Source: Pseudalkalibacillus salsuginis
GTDB lineage: Bacteria > Bacillota > Bacilli > Bacillales > Fictibacillaceae
DNA length: 64,000 bases
Direction: 5' to 3'
Assembly (NCBI RefSeq): GCF_021646685.1
Contig: NZ_JAKJHW010000001.1
Location: 310,001-374,000 of the forward strand
Shown here piece after piece: positions 26,224 through 33,461 of the stretch (the stretch's first letter is position 1; each line of letters starts with the position of its first letter). Below the pieces are notes generated by a model. That model was not told the DNA's origin and did no database searches. It worked only from the letters and a program-made list of their open reading frames with translations. The translations under genes were made by a program, and so were the position numbers.

Positions 26224-27099
26224 ATGAAAAAACAAGTGCTCATCTTTCTTATTCTAGGGATAATTACGGCAACGTCCCTGTATATGTATAATAACCAAAC
26301 TTCCAAAGTAAAGGAAAGCATTATCTATTTTCCAATCGATCCTTCAGTTTCTTTTGCTTCTGCAGAAACAGAAGTCATCCTTCTTGAGGAAAAGGATGAA
26401 GACGAATATGAAATAAGATGGAAAGTGAATTCTTCTCTCGGTACTAAAGCTTATTTAAGGCAAGATATATCCCTATTGTATGAAGATGGCATGTTAAAAG
26501 ATACGTTGTCTAAATGGGAAGAAAACACCGATACACTTCAACAGAGAAAAGTTGTCACGAATGAAGACAGCGGCCACTTTGAGGCAATCAGCTTCCATCA
26601 TGCTGAATTACATTACCCGAATGACGTAATCAAAAGCGCACAAACCATGAGCTATGATCAACTCTATGTTATCGATACTCCGCTCCAGCCGCTGGAGTCA
26701 TTCAAAACTCCTGAAAACGAAGAGGACCTCAACAATAAAAAGATGTTGGATCATGCCACGAATCAACAGCTTAAGGTTATTTGGCATAACTTGATACGTT
26801 ATTTCAATGTGCCTATCGAAAATTATTATGTACTTCCTTTGACCAAACTTTATGATTATTCATTGCTGCCTTTACCAGGCCTTTCGAAAGAAAAAACCGA
26901 CCAGGTGATCGGCGGTTTGTGGGAAGGAATCTATAAGAATTATTTTCTAGGGATCAAATTGCCTAACGGACAAATCGAATCACCAATCGGCAGTAGTTTG
27001 CCACTTATTTTGATCAGTAAGGATATGAGTCATTTGATGTTCCTGACAGAATCAAAATCAGGAGAGAACGTTCAACTTATTCAATATATCAACCCGTGA
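26224..27099 (+). CDS. Uncharacterised membrane-anchored protein
   Basis: A 291-residue protein with a single N-terminal hydrophobic segment (KKQVLIFLILGIITATSLYMY) and no lipobox, so it is probably a signal-anchored extracytoplasmic protein. The rest is polar with no motif I can name. Positions 225-290 (PLPGLSKEKTDQVIGGLWEG) look the most conserved-like. The ATG follows GGAGG by 10 bp. Divergent from the M42 gene, monocistronic. Possible sporulation or envelope protein, by context only. Confidence 0.65.
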   Translation: MKKQVLIFLILGIITATSLYMYNNQTSKVKESIIYFPIDPSVSFASAETEVILLEEKDEDEYEIRWKVNSSLGTKAYLRQDISLLYEDGMLKDTLSKWEENTDTLQQRKVVTNEDSGHFEAISFHHAELHYPNDVIKSAQTMSYDQLYVIDTPLQPLESFKTPENEEDLNNKKMLDHATNQQLKVIWHNLIRYFNVPIENYYVLPLTKLYDYSLLPLPGLSKEKTDQVIGGLWEGIYKNYFLGIKLPNGQIESPIGSSLPLILISKDMSHLMFLTESKSGENVQLIQYINP

Positions 27100-27161
27100 T
27101 GAATTAAATAAGAAGAAATGCGATGGCTAAAGTGCAAGATAACAAGCAACATTTCCATTTG

Positions 27162-27341
27162 CTAAAACATGTCCTGCACAATTTTATCACGAACACCGGG
27201 AATTTTTAAGAATCCGCGGATTGCCAGTGTACGTAAAAGCCTCATACCAAGAATCAAATTTAACAACTTGTAGCGATTCTGATACATCATGAATGCAGCA
27301 ACTGCAAGGATCATCCATTTCATTATACCGTATCTCATCAT
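27162..27341 (-). CDS. Small conserved membrane protein
   Basis: A 59-residue protein with one hydrophobic helix (KWMILAVAAFMMYQ) followed by a basic amphipathic tail, LLNLILGMRLLRTLAIRGFL then KIPGVRDKIVQDMF. I recognise this as a small Bacillaceae family of unknown role but cannot name it. AAAGGTGG lies 5 bp before the ATG at 27341; the longer frame starts inside the ribosome site. Confidence 0.6.
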   Translation of the reverse strand: MMRYGIMKWMILAVAAFMMYQNRYKLLNLILGMRLLRTLAIRGFLKIPGVRDKIVQDMF

Positions 27342-27448
27342 CCAAACCACCTTTCCTTTCCTCTATACTATCTGATATTGGCAAAGGAATTATGCAACTT
27401 TTTTGCAAGAAATACACCCCTAATTGAGTTGCTTGAGCAATTGTAAAA

Positions 27449-27570
27449 AGGGGCAGTCCCATAAGTGTTCGACTTTCATCGTTCCTAACAACATTTTTAG
27501 AGAAATGCGTGGTTTTGATACTAAATGTTGTTTGTGAAAGTCTGACACGATTTTTTTGGGAGTACCCCTT
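27449..27570. repeat. Long imperfect palindrome, about 49-bp arms
   Basis: The left arm (27449-27497) begins AAGGGGCAGTCCC and ends CAACATTT; the right arm (27523-27570) is its near reverse complement, beginning AAATGTTG and ending AGTACCCCTT. The 25-bp loop is unpaired. It begins 6 bp after the M24 peptidase stop. The minus strand ends GGGACTGCCCC then five T, so it could stop transcription. The size suggests a MITE-like insertion or a long terminator. The core GGGGCAGTCCC recurs in the terminator at 40352. Confidence 0.7.
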
Positions 27571-27575
27571 CATCA

Positions 27576-28679
27576 TTATCCCCTTATGATTTGAAGCTCT
27601 TTCGGAAATCTGGTCAGTGTTTCATATCCTGTTGAAGTGACAAGGACATCATCTTCTATCCGAACACCGCCAATATCAGGTAAATAAATTCCTGGTTCTA
27701 TTGTGTAGGTCATGCCTTCTTTTAATAGATTGTCATTATTTTCACTCAATGATGGATATTCATGTACATCGATTCCGATCCCATGTCCGATCCTGTGAGG
27801 GAAAAAGTCACCGTAACCTGCAATCGTAATGATTTCCCTCGCTTTTTTATCAAGATCACCAAGACGAGTACCTGGCTTCGAAATCTCTAATGTCTCAAGC
27901 TGGGCTTTCAAGACGATATCATAAATCTCCTTTTGTTTTTCACTGACCTCCTGAAAAGCGACCGTTCTCGTTATATCCGAACAATAGCCATCCAATAAGA
28001 CTCCAAGGTCGAACAAGACAAAATCACCTTTCTTAAGTTCTCGACTACCAGGATTACCATGAGGCTGCCCCGATTTTTCACCGAAAAGAACCATTGTTGA
28101 AAAAGACATTTCGCGAATCCCTTTTTTCTTCAATTCATATTCAATCGTCGCAAGGACTTCCATTTCTGTGCATCCTTCTCGTAATGCACCAATACCTGTT
28201 TCAACACCAAAATCAGCTAATTCAGCAGCTTTACGGAGGATTTCCAATTCTTTTTCATCTTTTATAAGCCTTAGTTCATGGAGTTTTTCCTCTGCACTCG
28301 TAAAAGTTACAGATGGGTACATATTCATGATTTGCTCTGCACGCTCATAAGAAAGTGTTTCTTTTTCTATGGCCACATGATCTGCAGCAGTTATGCCTCT
28401 TGTTTTAAGGGCTGATCGGATCATTTCCCAAGGATTATCTGCATCCCCATGCCCGATGATCTCATATTCCCACCCTGCATCTCTCGCCTGAGATACTTCC
28501 ATTCCAGGACAAACCAGAAACGGTTCATGTTCTGGAAAGATGAATAGACCCAATAATCTTTCATGAGGTTCACAGTTGAAATTCGAGAGATAGAATACAT
28601 TGGCTGAGGAATGAACAAATGCGAAGGTTTGCTCTGTTTCTTGCAGCCAATTTGAAAATTGCTGTAAACGATGATTCAT
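27576..28679 (-). CDS. M24-family Xaa-Pro dipeptidase (YkvY-like)
   Basis: A 367-residue creatinase-fold peptidase. The N-terminal domain runs to about 125. The catalytic pita-bread domain has di-metal ligands in FDLGVLLDGYCSDITR (two Asp), HRIGHGIGIDVHEYP (His), TIEPGIYLP (Glu) and VRIEDDVLV (Glu). This arrangement removes amino acids from X-Pro dipeptides or short peptides. It resembles YkvY more than the longer aminopeptidase P. The ATG at 28679 gives MNHRLQQFSNWL; four codons upstream a second ATG exists. No partner gene is adjacent. Confidence 0.88.
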   Translation of the reverse strand: MNHRLQQFSNWLQETEQTFAFVHSSANVFYLSNFNCEPHERLLGLFIFPEHEPFLVCPGMEVSQARDAGWEYEIIGHGDADNPWEMIRSALKTRGITAADHVAIEKETLSYERAEQIMNMYPSVTFTSAEEKLHELRLIKDEKELEILRKAAELADFGVETGIGALREGCTEMEVLATIEYELKKKGIREMSFSTMVLFGEKSGQPHGNPGSRELKKGDFVLFDLGVLLDGYCSDITRTVAFQEVSEKQKEIYDIVLKAQLETLEISKPGTRLGDLDKKAREIITIAGYGDFFPHRIGHGIGIDVHEYPSLSENNDNLLKEGMTYTIEPGIYLPDIGGVRIEDDVLVTSTGYETLTRFPKELQIIRG

Positions 28680-28812
28680 TGTGTACCACAACCTTTTTAA
28701 TATTATTCTATTGAAACATACCGCTATGTATATCGTTAGTCAACAAAGACACCCCCTTATTGATGTAAGCTGGCAGAGATTTAAGGGGGCTCCGTTTTCA
28801 TAATAATGCCGA

Positions 28813-29109
28813 CTACGATATTACCCATGTGATTTGTATGATGGCTGCTGCCAGGTTAGGTATTCCGAATACTAGGATGCAATATGCACACTTGTTTCGA
28901 TTGTGTCTTTGATCCCTCGTTTCGGTGTTGTAATTTGCCCTTAGCTGAGTTCCACTGATAAAAGCACCTAAAAGGATTCCGCCTAAAAGGACAGATATGA
29001 GTCCGACTGTACCGCAAATTTTGTATACGAGAGCCGGGTCATCCACTACTATACTTGTAATGATTGCAATGACCAATAACATCAGACCCGCACATAAAGA
29101 CTTATTCAC
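28813..29109 (-). CDS. Small membrane protein, DUF5316-like
   Basis: A 98-residue protein with three hydrophobic segments (about 5-20, 30-52 and 75-95). The name DUF5316 is a tentative recollection from overall look. It starts at GTG 29109 after GGGGGATG. The linker between helices 2 and 3 (NYNTETRDQRHNRNKC) is very polar. Lies 43 bp downstream of the next small membrane gene and may be co-transcribed with it. Confidence 0.5.
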   Translation of the reverse strand: MNKSLCAGLMLLVIAIITSIVVDDPALVYKICGTVGLISVLLGGILLGAFISGTQLRANYNTETRDQRHNRNKCAYCILVFGIPNLAAAIIQITWVIS

Positions 29110-29152
29110 ATCTGCTCATCCCCCATTTCGTGAAAACTCGCATGACTGATCA

Positions 29153-29347
29153 TTACTCTTTCTCCATTTGCTCTTCCAATACCTTTTCAATTTCTTCATC
29201 AGAAACGACTTCTTCGGCATATTCGTTAATTTCAAGATGATTCATGACCGTGTCCAGTTTAGATTTAATCAATGATAGGCTATACAGGACATACAGGATG
29301 ATAAAGAGTGGTAATAGATATAATATATACCCAAATAAAATCTCCAT
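29153..29347 (-). CDS. Small membrane protein with acidic tail
   Basis: A 64-residue protein: one long N-terminal hydrophobic helix (about residues 3-27), then an acidic, likely coiled tail (NEYAEEVVSDEEIEKVLEEQ). No family recognised. AAGGGAGG precedes the ATG at a good distance, which supports it being a real gene. Confidence 0.55.
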   Translation of the reverse strand: MEILFGYILYLLPLFIILYVLYSLSLIKSKLDTVMNHLEINEYAEEVVSDEEIEKVLEEQMEKE

Positions 29348-29469
29348 AAGACCAGCCCTCCCTTTAAATTAGGATTTCTTACTTCGCCTTACTTGATTTT
29401 ATGTTTTCAATGATCGAAAGTATTACTTTAAGAGTCGACATCCATTGCCTTCAACTGGACTTTAGATAG

Positions 29470-29658
29470 GGACGGCGACAGCCTCCTCGTCGGACTTCCA
29501 GTGACCTGCGTGGCTGATCAGGGCGTTTACGCTTTTCTTGATGTCCAGCTTCAACGCCCAGCCACTTGGATCACTTCAGTTCTCCTGCGGCGGCGACAGC
29601 CTCCTCGTCGGGCTTCCAGTGACCTGCGTGGCTGATCAGGGCGTTTACGCTTTTCTGA
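29470..29658 (-). repeat. Family A dispersed repeat, one partial and one full copy
   Basis: Reads on the minus strand. The full copy is 29540-29657 and the partial copy 29471-29539. The full copy has AAAAGCGTAAACGCCCTG, CAGCCAC, GGTCACTGGAAG, CGACGAGGAGGCTG, GCCGCCGCAGGAG, GAAGTGATCCAAGTGGCTG and GGGCGTTGAAGCTGGACAT. Its outer arms pair (AACGCCC...AGCCAC with GTGGCT-GGGCGTT). It is the only content of the 375-bp gap below the NhaC gene. Confidence 0.85.
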
Positions 29659-29722
29659 TTAACCTTCTTCATATAAAAAAACTGCCTGGATCAGAGTTCC
29701 AAGCAGTGCAAGATTATATCTT

Positions 29723-31099
29723 CTATCTATGTCTCACATCGTTTCCTACACCTATTCCTGTATAACCGAGCAGAATTGTAAACAGGGGCGATAGAAAAAG
29801 GAAGAATACATACGGCAAATAACCTATTACATCGACCCCTAGAGTCGATGCAAAAAATGCACCGCTCACACCCCATGGAATCAATGGGTTGACGAGTGTT
29901 CCTGCATCCTCTAACGTCCTCGATAAATTCCTCAAATCAATTTGCTGTCTTTCAAAATGAGGTCTGAACGATTGCCCGGGAATCAAAATCGATAAATATT
30001 GTTCTCCAGTCAGTACATTCACACCGATAGAAGAGAGAGCCGTTGTTGCAATTGTGTTCCCCCGGCTTTTGATCTTTGTTTCCAGCAAATTCACGAATGT
30101 TTCAAGCATGCCTAAGGCTCGGACCAACCCGCCTAATGCTAAAGCTATCCAAATGAGTGAAATGGACCACATCATAGACTGGACTCCCCCACGATTGACG
30201 ATTTCATCGACTGTTTGGTCACCTGTCTGCATCTGGAATCCATTCTGCAGCATATCAATGATGGCAGAACCAGACATTTGTCCCTGAACAAGCAGTATGG
30301 TGAGGATTCCTGTAATGACCCCAATCATTAGTGCTGGAATAGTAGGGAACCTTATAAGGGCTAATATAATGACCACAAGAGGAGAAACTAAAGTCCACCC
30401 ACTGATGTTAAAAGTTTGCGAAAGATGCCCTTGTACATTCTCTATCGAAGTCAAGGCTCCCTCACTTGTTCCTGTACCCATGATAACAAAAATAACGATT
30501 GTAACGATTAATGCTGGGATCGTCGTCCACATCAAATGTTTGATATGGTTGAATAATGAAACTCCAGCAACTGCAGGGGCAAAATTCGTTGTATCTGAGA
30601 GCGGAGACATTTTGTCACCAAAACATGCCCCGCAAATGATGGCTCCAGCTGCAAGACCAGGATGGACACCTAGACTTGCAGAAAGACCCATCAAGGCGAC
30701 ACCTACCGTACCGATCGTTGTAAAAGAACTTCCTGTAAAACTTGAAACGATAATCGTGACGAGCAAAGCACCTATCGTAAAGAATTGGGGTGAAATAAAG
30801 TCAGTTCCATAGAATAGCATTGTCGGTACAGTCCCGCTCATCATCCAAGTCCCGATCAACATGCCGATCACCATTAATATGAGAACCGGTTTGATTCCAA
30901 CGATGATCCCATCTATCAACCCTTTTTCCATCTGGCCCCACGTGTAGCCGAATCCTTTTGCAAGAATGGCAATAGACACAAGGGAAAGAAGGAGAGGGAT
31001 ATGGGGTTCAGTTTTTAAAATCAGGATAGCGTATAAAATAATGCATGCCAGCAAAATAAATGAAATTAGTGAGAAAGTTAAGCTTTTCTTAGATGTCAT
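29723..31099 (-). CDS. NhaC-family antiporter or transporter, T-box controlled
   Basis: A 458-residue polytopic protein with about eleven hydrophobic segments. Family marks: SSFTGSSFTTIGTVGVALMG and ICGACFGDKMSPLSDTTNFA (the NhaC signature), plus LEDAGTLVNPLIPWGVSGAF near the end. The family is named for Na/H antiport, but members that carry a T-box in front are thought to move an amino acid. The leader here ends in a T-box with a likely tyrosine codon, so tyrosine uptake is the best guess. The ATG has a GAAGGAAGG site. Confidence 0.85.
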   Translation of the reverse strand: MTSKKSLTFSLISFILLACIILYAILILKTEPHIPLLLSLVSIAILAKGFGYTWGQMEKGLIDGIIVGIKPVLILMVIGMLIGTWMMSGTVPTMLFYGTDFISPQFFTIGALLVTIIVSSFTGSSFTTIGTVGVALMGLSASLGVHPGLAAGAIICGACFGDKMSPLSDTTNFAPAVAGVSLFNHIKHLMWTTIPALIVTIVIFVIMGTGTSEGALTSIENVQGHLSQTFNISGWTLVSPLVVIILALIRFPTIPALMIGVITGILTILLVQGQMSGSAIIDMLQNGFQMQTGDQTVDEIVNRGGVQSMMWSISLIWIALALGGLVRALGMLETFVNLLETKIKSRGNTIATTALSSIGVNVLTGEQYLSILIPGQSFRPHFERQQIDLRNLSRTLEDAGTLVNPLIPWGVSGAFFASTLGVDVIGYLPYVFFLFLSPLFTILLGYTGIGVGNDVRHR

Positions 31100-31146
31100 C
31101 TTTCTAGTCCTTCCTTCAATTAATATCTTTCTTTAGATTAACCATT

Positions 31147-31392
31147 AATCAAAGAAAAAAGCTGTCGACTTGGCAACAGGGGCGAATTTATCGCGGTACC
31201 ACCCTGCTTGACGTGTTCAACAGCATCAACTCTTCAGTGATAAAGGTTATGAACCTATAAGCTCCACGAATGTAATTTCGTTCTGTCCCTTCCTTAGCTT
31301 GCACCAACCGCTAAGTCTCTGATGTTTGAAGAATACCAACTACTATGTTCGTTTCAATGCTTTTATGCTTTTGTGCGTTCAAGTGTAAATGT
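31147..31392 (-). ncRNA. T-box leader of the NhaC-family gene, probable Tyr specifier
   Basis: The minus strand carries the T-box bulge motif AGGGTGGTACCGCG (31205-31192) in the antiterminator. Stem I is also visible: 5' ACGAA closes with TTCGT, and inside the lower loop are AGTA on the 5' side and GAAATTACA on the 3' side, giving TAC (Tyr) followed by A just before the closing stem. AGAGA and GGTTGGTGCAAGC of the upper stem are present. Uncharged tRNA would bind both and allow read-through. Confidence 0.9.
31155..31224 (-). terminator. T-box terminator
   Basis: GCTGTTGAACACGTCAAGC with CAGGG pairs with CCCCTG and GTCGACAGC ahead of TTTTTT on the minus strand. It is exclusive with the antiterminator around the GGTGGTACCGCG motif. 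Confidence 0.8.
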
Positions 31393-31398
31393 ATTTCT

Positions 31399-31427
31399 AC
31401 TATAAAACCTTTTCCATTAGACGTCAA
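31399..31427 (-). promoter_or_regulatory. Sigma-A promoter of the T-box transcript
   Basis: TTGACG (31427-31422), 17-bp spacer, TATAGT (31404-31399). Initiation would fall about 31392, just before stem I. Confidence 0.85.
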
Positions 31428-31447
31428 GGGATTTTTCACAACATAAT

Positions 31448-31800
31448 AAGAAAAGCGATAACGCCCGATTAGCCACGAAGGTCACTGGAAGACCGACGAG
31501 GAGGCTGTTGCCGCCGCAGGAGGGCTGAAGTGATCCAAGTGGCTGGGCGTTGGAGCTGGACATCAAGAAAAGCGATAACGCCCTGATCAGCCACGAAGGT
31601 CACTGGAAGACCGACGAGGAGGCTGTTGCCGCCGCAGGAGGACTGAAGTGATCCAAGTGGCTGGGCGTTGGAGCTGGACATCAAGAAAAGCGATAACGCC
31701 CGATTAGCCACGAAGGTCACTGGAAGACCGACGAGGAGGCTGTTGCCGCCGCAGAAGGACTGAAGTGATCCAAGTGGCTGGGCATTGAAGCTAGACATTA
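31448..31800 (+). repeat. Family A repeat, three tandem units of 117-118 bp
   Basis: Units start at AAGAAAAGCG, positions 31448, 31565 and 31683. They are nearly identical and run head to tail without spacers. Each has 5' arm AACGCCC-AGCCAC, inner arm GGTCACTGG, centre CCGACGAGGAGGCTGTTGCC, then AAGTGATCC and the 3' arm GTGGCTGGGCGTT, ending GAGCTGGACATC. The third unit has one arm mismatch (GGGCATT). They lie between the T-box promoter and the end of mobA, antisense to both genes. Confidence 0.92.
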
Positions 31801-31876
31801 CTTTATCGAAAATAAAGTTATTATACATTTTTATCTTTTTAAAAAAACACTTTCACAATGATCTTGTAAAAGTGTT

Positions 31877-32473
31877 TCAACGGAATATTTCTGTATAATC
31901 TGGAGGTCTATTGACATTTTTAAAACATGCGATCATTTCTTTCGATTCATAGGAAACGTAAGCACATACTATATGATCAAGTAAATCGGTCAACCGTCTT
32001 TTTTCGTTTTCCAACAGACCAGCAATGTAGGGGAGACTCGTTGATGAATATAAAGCAGCTAAGGGCTGAACATGATTGTCTGCACATGGAATCACATTGC
32101 ATTCAGATTTTAAGAAGGCGTGAATACCTACCAACTGCTGATAGATTCGTCGCTCCATGAGGGGCATATCACATGCCAGGACTAAATAGTGAGAGGCTTC
32201 ATAAGCTTTCATTCCACTATAGATACCTGCAAGCGGACCCTCACCCTTGATCTTCGGTTCATCCATGATGATTGTAACACCTTTGTGTTCTGGTTCTATG
32301 GATTCTTTTATAGAGGGGTGGACAACGAGCACGAGATGTTGAACGAATGGTTCAAGCACGTCCATCGCTTTTTTATAAAAAGGGATGCCGTCAACCGATT
32401 CCAAGGCTTTCGGTTTTCCATACCGTTTTGACTCTCCACCTGCCAATACAATCCCTGCATACGTCGTTACCAT
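31877..32473 (-). CDS. mobA: Molybdenum cofactor guanylyltransferase
   Basis: A 198-residue nucleotidyltransferase that joins GMP to molybdopterin. The N-terminal VLAGGESKRYGKPKALESV is the GTP-binding G-rich loop (LAGGxSxRxGxxK). GEGPLAGIYSGM and the metal Asp in LACDMPLM follow. It stands alone: no other moa, moe or mob gene is in the window, so the cofactor genes must be elsewhere or MobA is used with an unlinked set. The ATG follows AGGGAGG. Confidence 0.88.
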   Translation of the reverse strand: MVTTYAGIVLAGGESKRYGKPKALESVDGIPFYKKAMDVLEPFVQHLVLVVHPSIKESIEPEHKGVTIIMDEPKIKGEGPLAGIYSGMKAYEASHYLVLACDMPLMERRIYQQLVGIHAFLKSECNVIPCADNHVQPLAALYSSTSLPYIAGLLENEKRRLTDLLDHIVCAYVSYESKEMIACFKNVNRPPDYTEIFR

Positions 32474-32486
32474 ATGATCCCTCCCT

Positions 32487-33053
32487 TTAAGTTTCTATAA
32501 TTTCATCTGGCAGAACCAATCGATCAACAGGTTGATCAAACGGCTCTGTAGGAACCCTTGCTGTCATTTGCACTGGATGCAAAAGCGAGATAGTGGCACC
32601 ATTGTATCGCTTCAAATAACGATCGAAATAGCCACCGCCAAACCCAATCCGATAACCGTTCAAATCATATAATAAACCCGGGACGACCAATAAATCGATT
32701 TCAACAGGTTCTACTCTTACTGTCTTTGACACGATAGGTTCTTTAAGTCCGAAATAAACAATTTCAAGATGGTCAAATGAGGTAAGCTTCCTGAAATCCA
32801 TCGAGTGATCATTGGAATTACATTTTGGTACAGCTACAGTTTTCTTTTGTTCCCAGGCTTTTTCAATGATCGGATATGTATTGAATTCATTTCCTCTTGA
32901 AACAGTTACCCCTATTGTAGTGGCCATATTCCATATTTCAAGCTGAAATAATCGTTCCCTGACCTTTTCTTCATTAATTTCCTTTACGGATTTAGAGAGT
33001 GCAGATAATTTTATCTGGGTAGATTTTCTGAGCTCGCTCTTCTCCTCCATCAT
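32487..33053 (-). CDS. yqgN: 5-formyltetrahydrofolate cyclo-ligase (YqgN-like)
   Basis: A 188-residue enzyme that converts 5-formyl-THF to 5,10-methenyl-THF with ATP, salvaging a dead-end folate that the glycine-serine cycle produces. Family marks: VTVSRGNEFNTYPIIEKAW near residue 60, VAVPKCNSNDHSM, and LLVVPGLLYDLNGYRIGFGGGYFDRYL near the C-terminus (PG-FD and GGGxYDR type). The start ATG 33053 is 8 bp after AAGGTGG. It ends 13 bp before mobA starts and may be co-transcribed with it. Functionally linked to gcvT earlier in the window. Confidence 0.92.
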   Translation of the reverse strand: MMEEKSELRKSTQIKLSALSKSVKEINEEKVRERLFQLEIWNMATTIGVTVSRGNEFNTYPIIEKAWEQKKTVAVPKCNSNDHSMDFRKLTSFDHLEIVYFGLKEPIVSKTVRVEPVEIDLLVVPGLLYDLNGYRIGFGGGYFDRYLKRYNGATISLLHPVQMTARVPTEPFDQPVDRLVLPDEIIET

Positions 33054-33105
33054 CAATTCATCCACCTTACTTGAAAAAATAATTTGAAGTACTAGCTTGA
33101 TATAG

Positions 33106-33134
33106 AAAAAACAGCAGGAATTCCTGCTGTTTTA
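33106..33134 (-). terminator. Terminator after rpmG
   Basis: AAAACAGCAGGAA and TTCCTGCTGTTTT are perfect arms, followed on the minus strand by six T. It overlaps the rpmG stop codon. Confidence 0.92.
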
Positions 33135-33281
33135 CTTCGTTTCACGGTGTAAAGTGTGACGCTTCAATCGTGGGCTGTATTTTTTAAGCTCCATACGATC
33201 AGGGTTTGTACGTTTGTTTTTAGAAGTGATGTAGTTACGGTCACCAGTTTCTGTGCAAGCTAATGTTACTTGTACGCGCAT
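33132..33281 (-). CDS. rpmG: Ribosomal protein L33, zinc-free type
   Basis: A 49-residue large-subunit protein: [20 protein letters not shown] ... [17 protein letters not shown]. In the zinc form two CxxC pairs bind a metal; here only one Cys (ACTETG) is left and the second pair reads SPRL, so this is the C-minus form that needs no zinc. The long open frame upstream (to 33332) is leader. The ATG follows TTGGAGGG. It sits where rpmGA sits in B. subtilis. A consensus promoter lies 110-136 bp upstream. Confidence 0.95.
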   Translation of the reverse strand: MRVQVTLACTETGDRNYITSKNKRTNPDRMELKKYSPRLKRHTLHRETK

Positions 33282-33388
33282 TTCGTTTCCCTCCAAACTA
33301 TCTTCAATGTTCCAAGCGTATGAAACGATCATCCCGAGATGACCGATCGCTTTACATGTTTTTTTAATCGCTAAATGACACCTTTAGT

Positions 33389-33417
33389 ATCATACCAAAA
33401 TTTTTCACAACAATCAA
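33389..33417 (-). promoter_or_regulatory. Sigma-A promoter of rpmG
   Basis: TTGATT (33417-33412), exactly 17 bp, TATGAT (33394-33389). No Zur box seen close to it by eye. Confidence 0.75.
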
Positions 33418-33461
33418 GATAAAATGAAGGGATCCCATGCCACACAGGTGGTAGGCGCGGC

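Noticed and set aside
27187-27576. Open frame of 129 codons on the minus strand
   Set aside because: It reads through the long palindrome and overlaps a better-supported small gene in another frame.
31448-31800. CRISPR array
   Set aside because: Units of 117-118 bp are joined directly with no spacers, copies occur elsewhere, and there are no cas genes.
31469-31828. Open frame of 119 codons with internal protein repeats
   Set aside because: It is a read-through of the tandem family A repeats; the same false peptide appears at 29538 and 54409.
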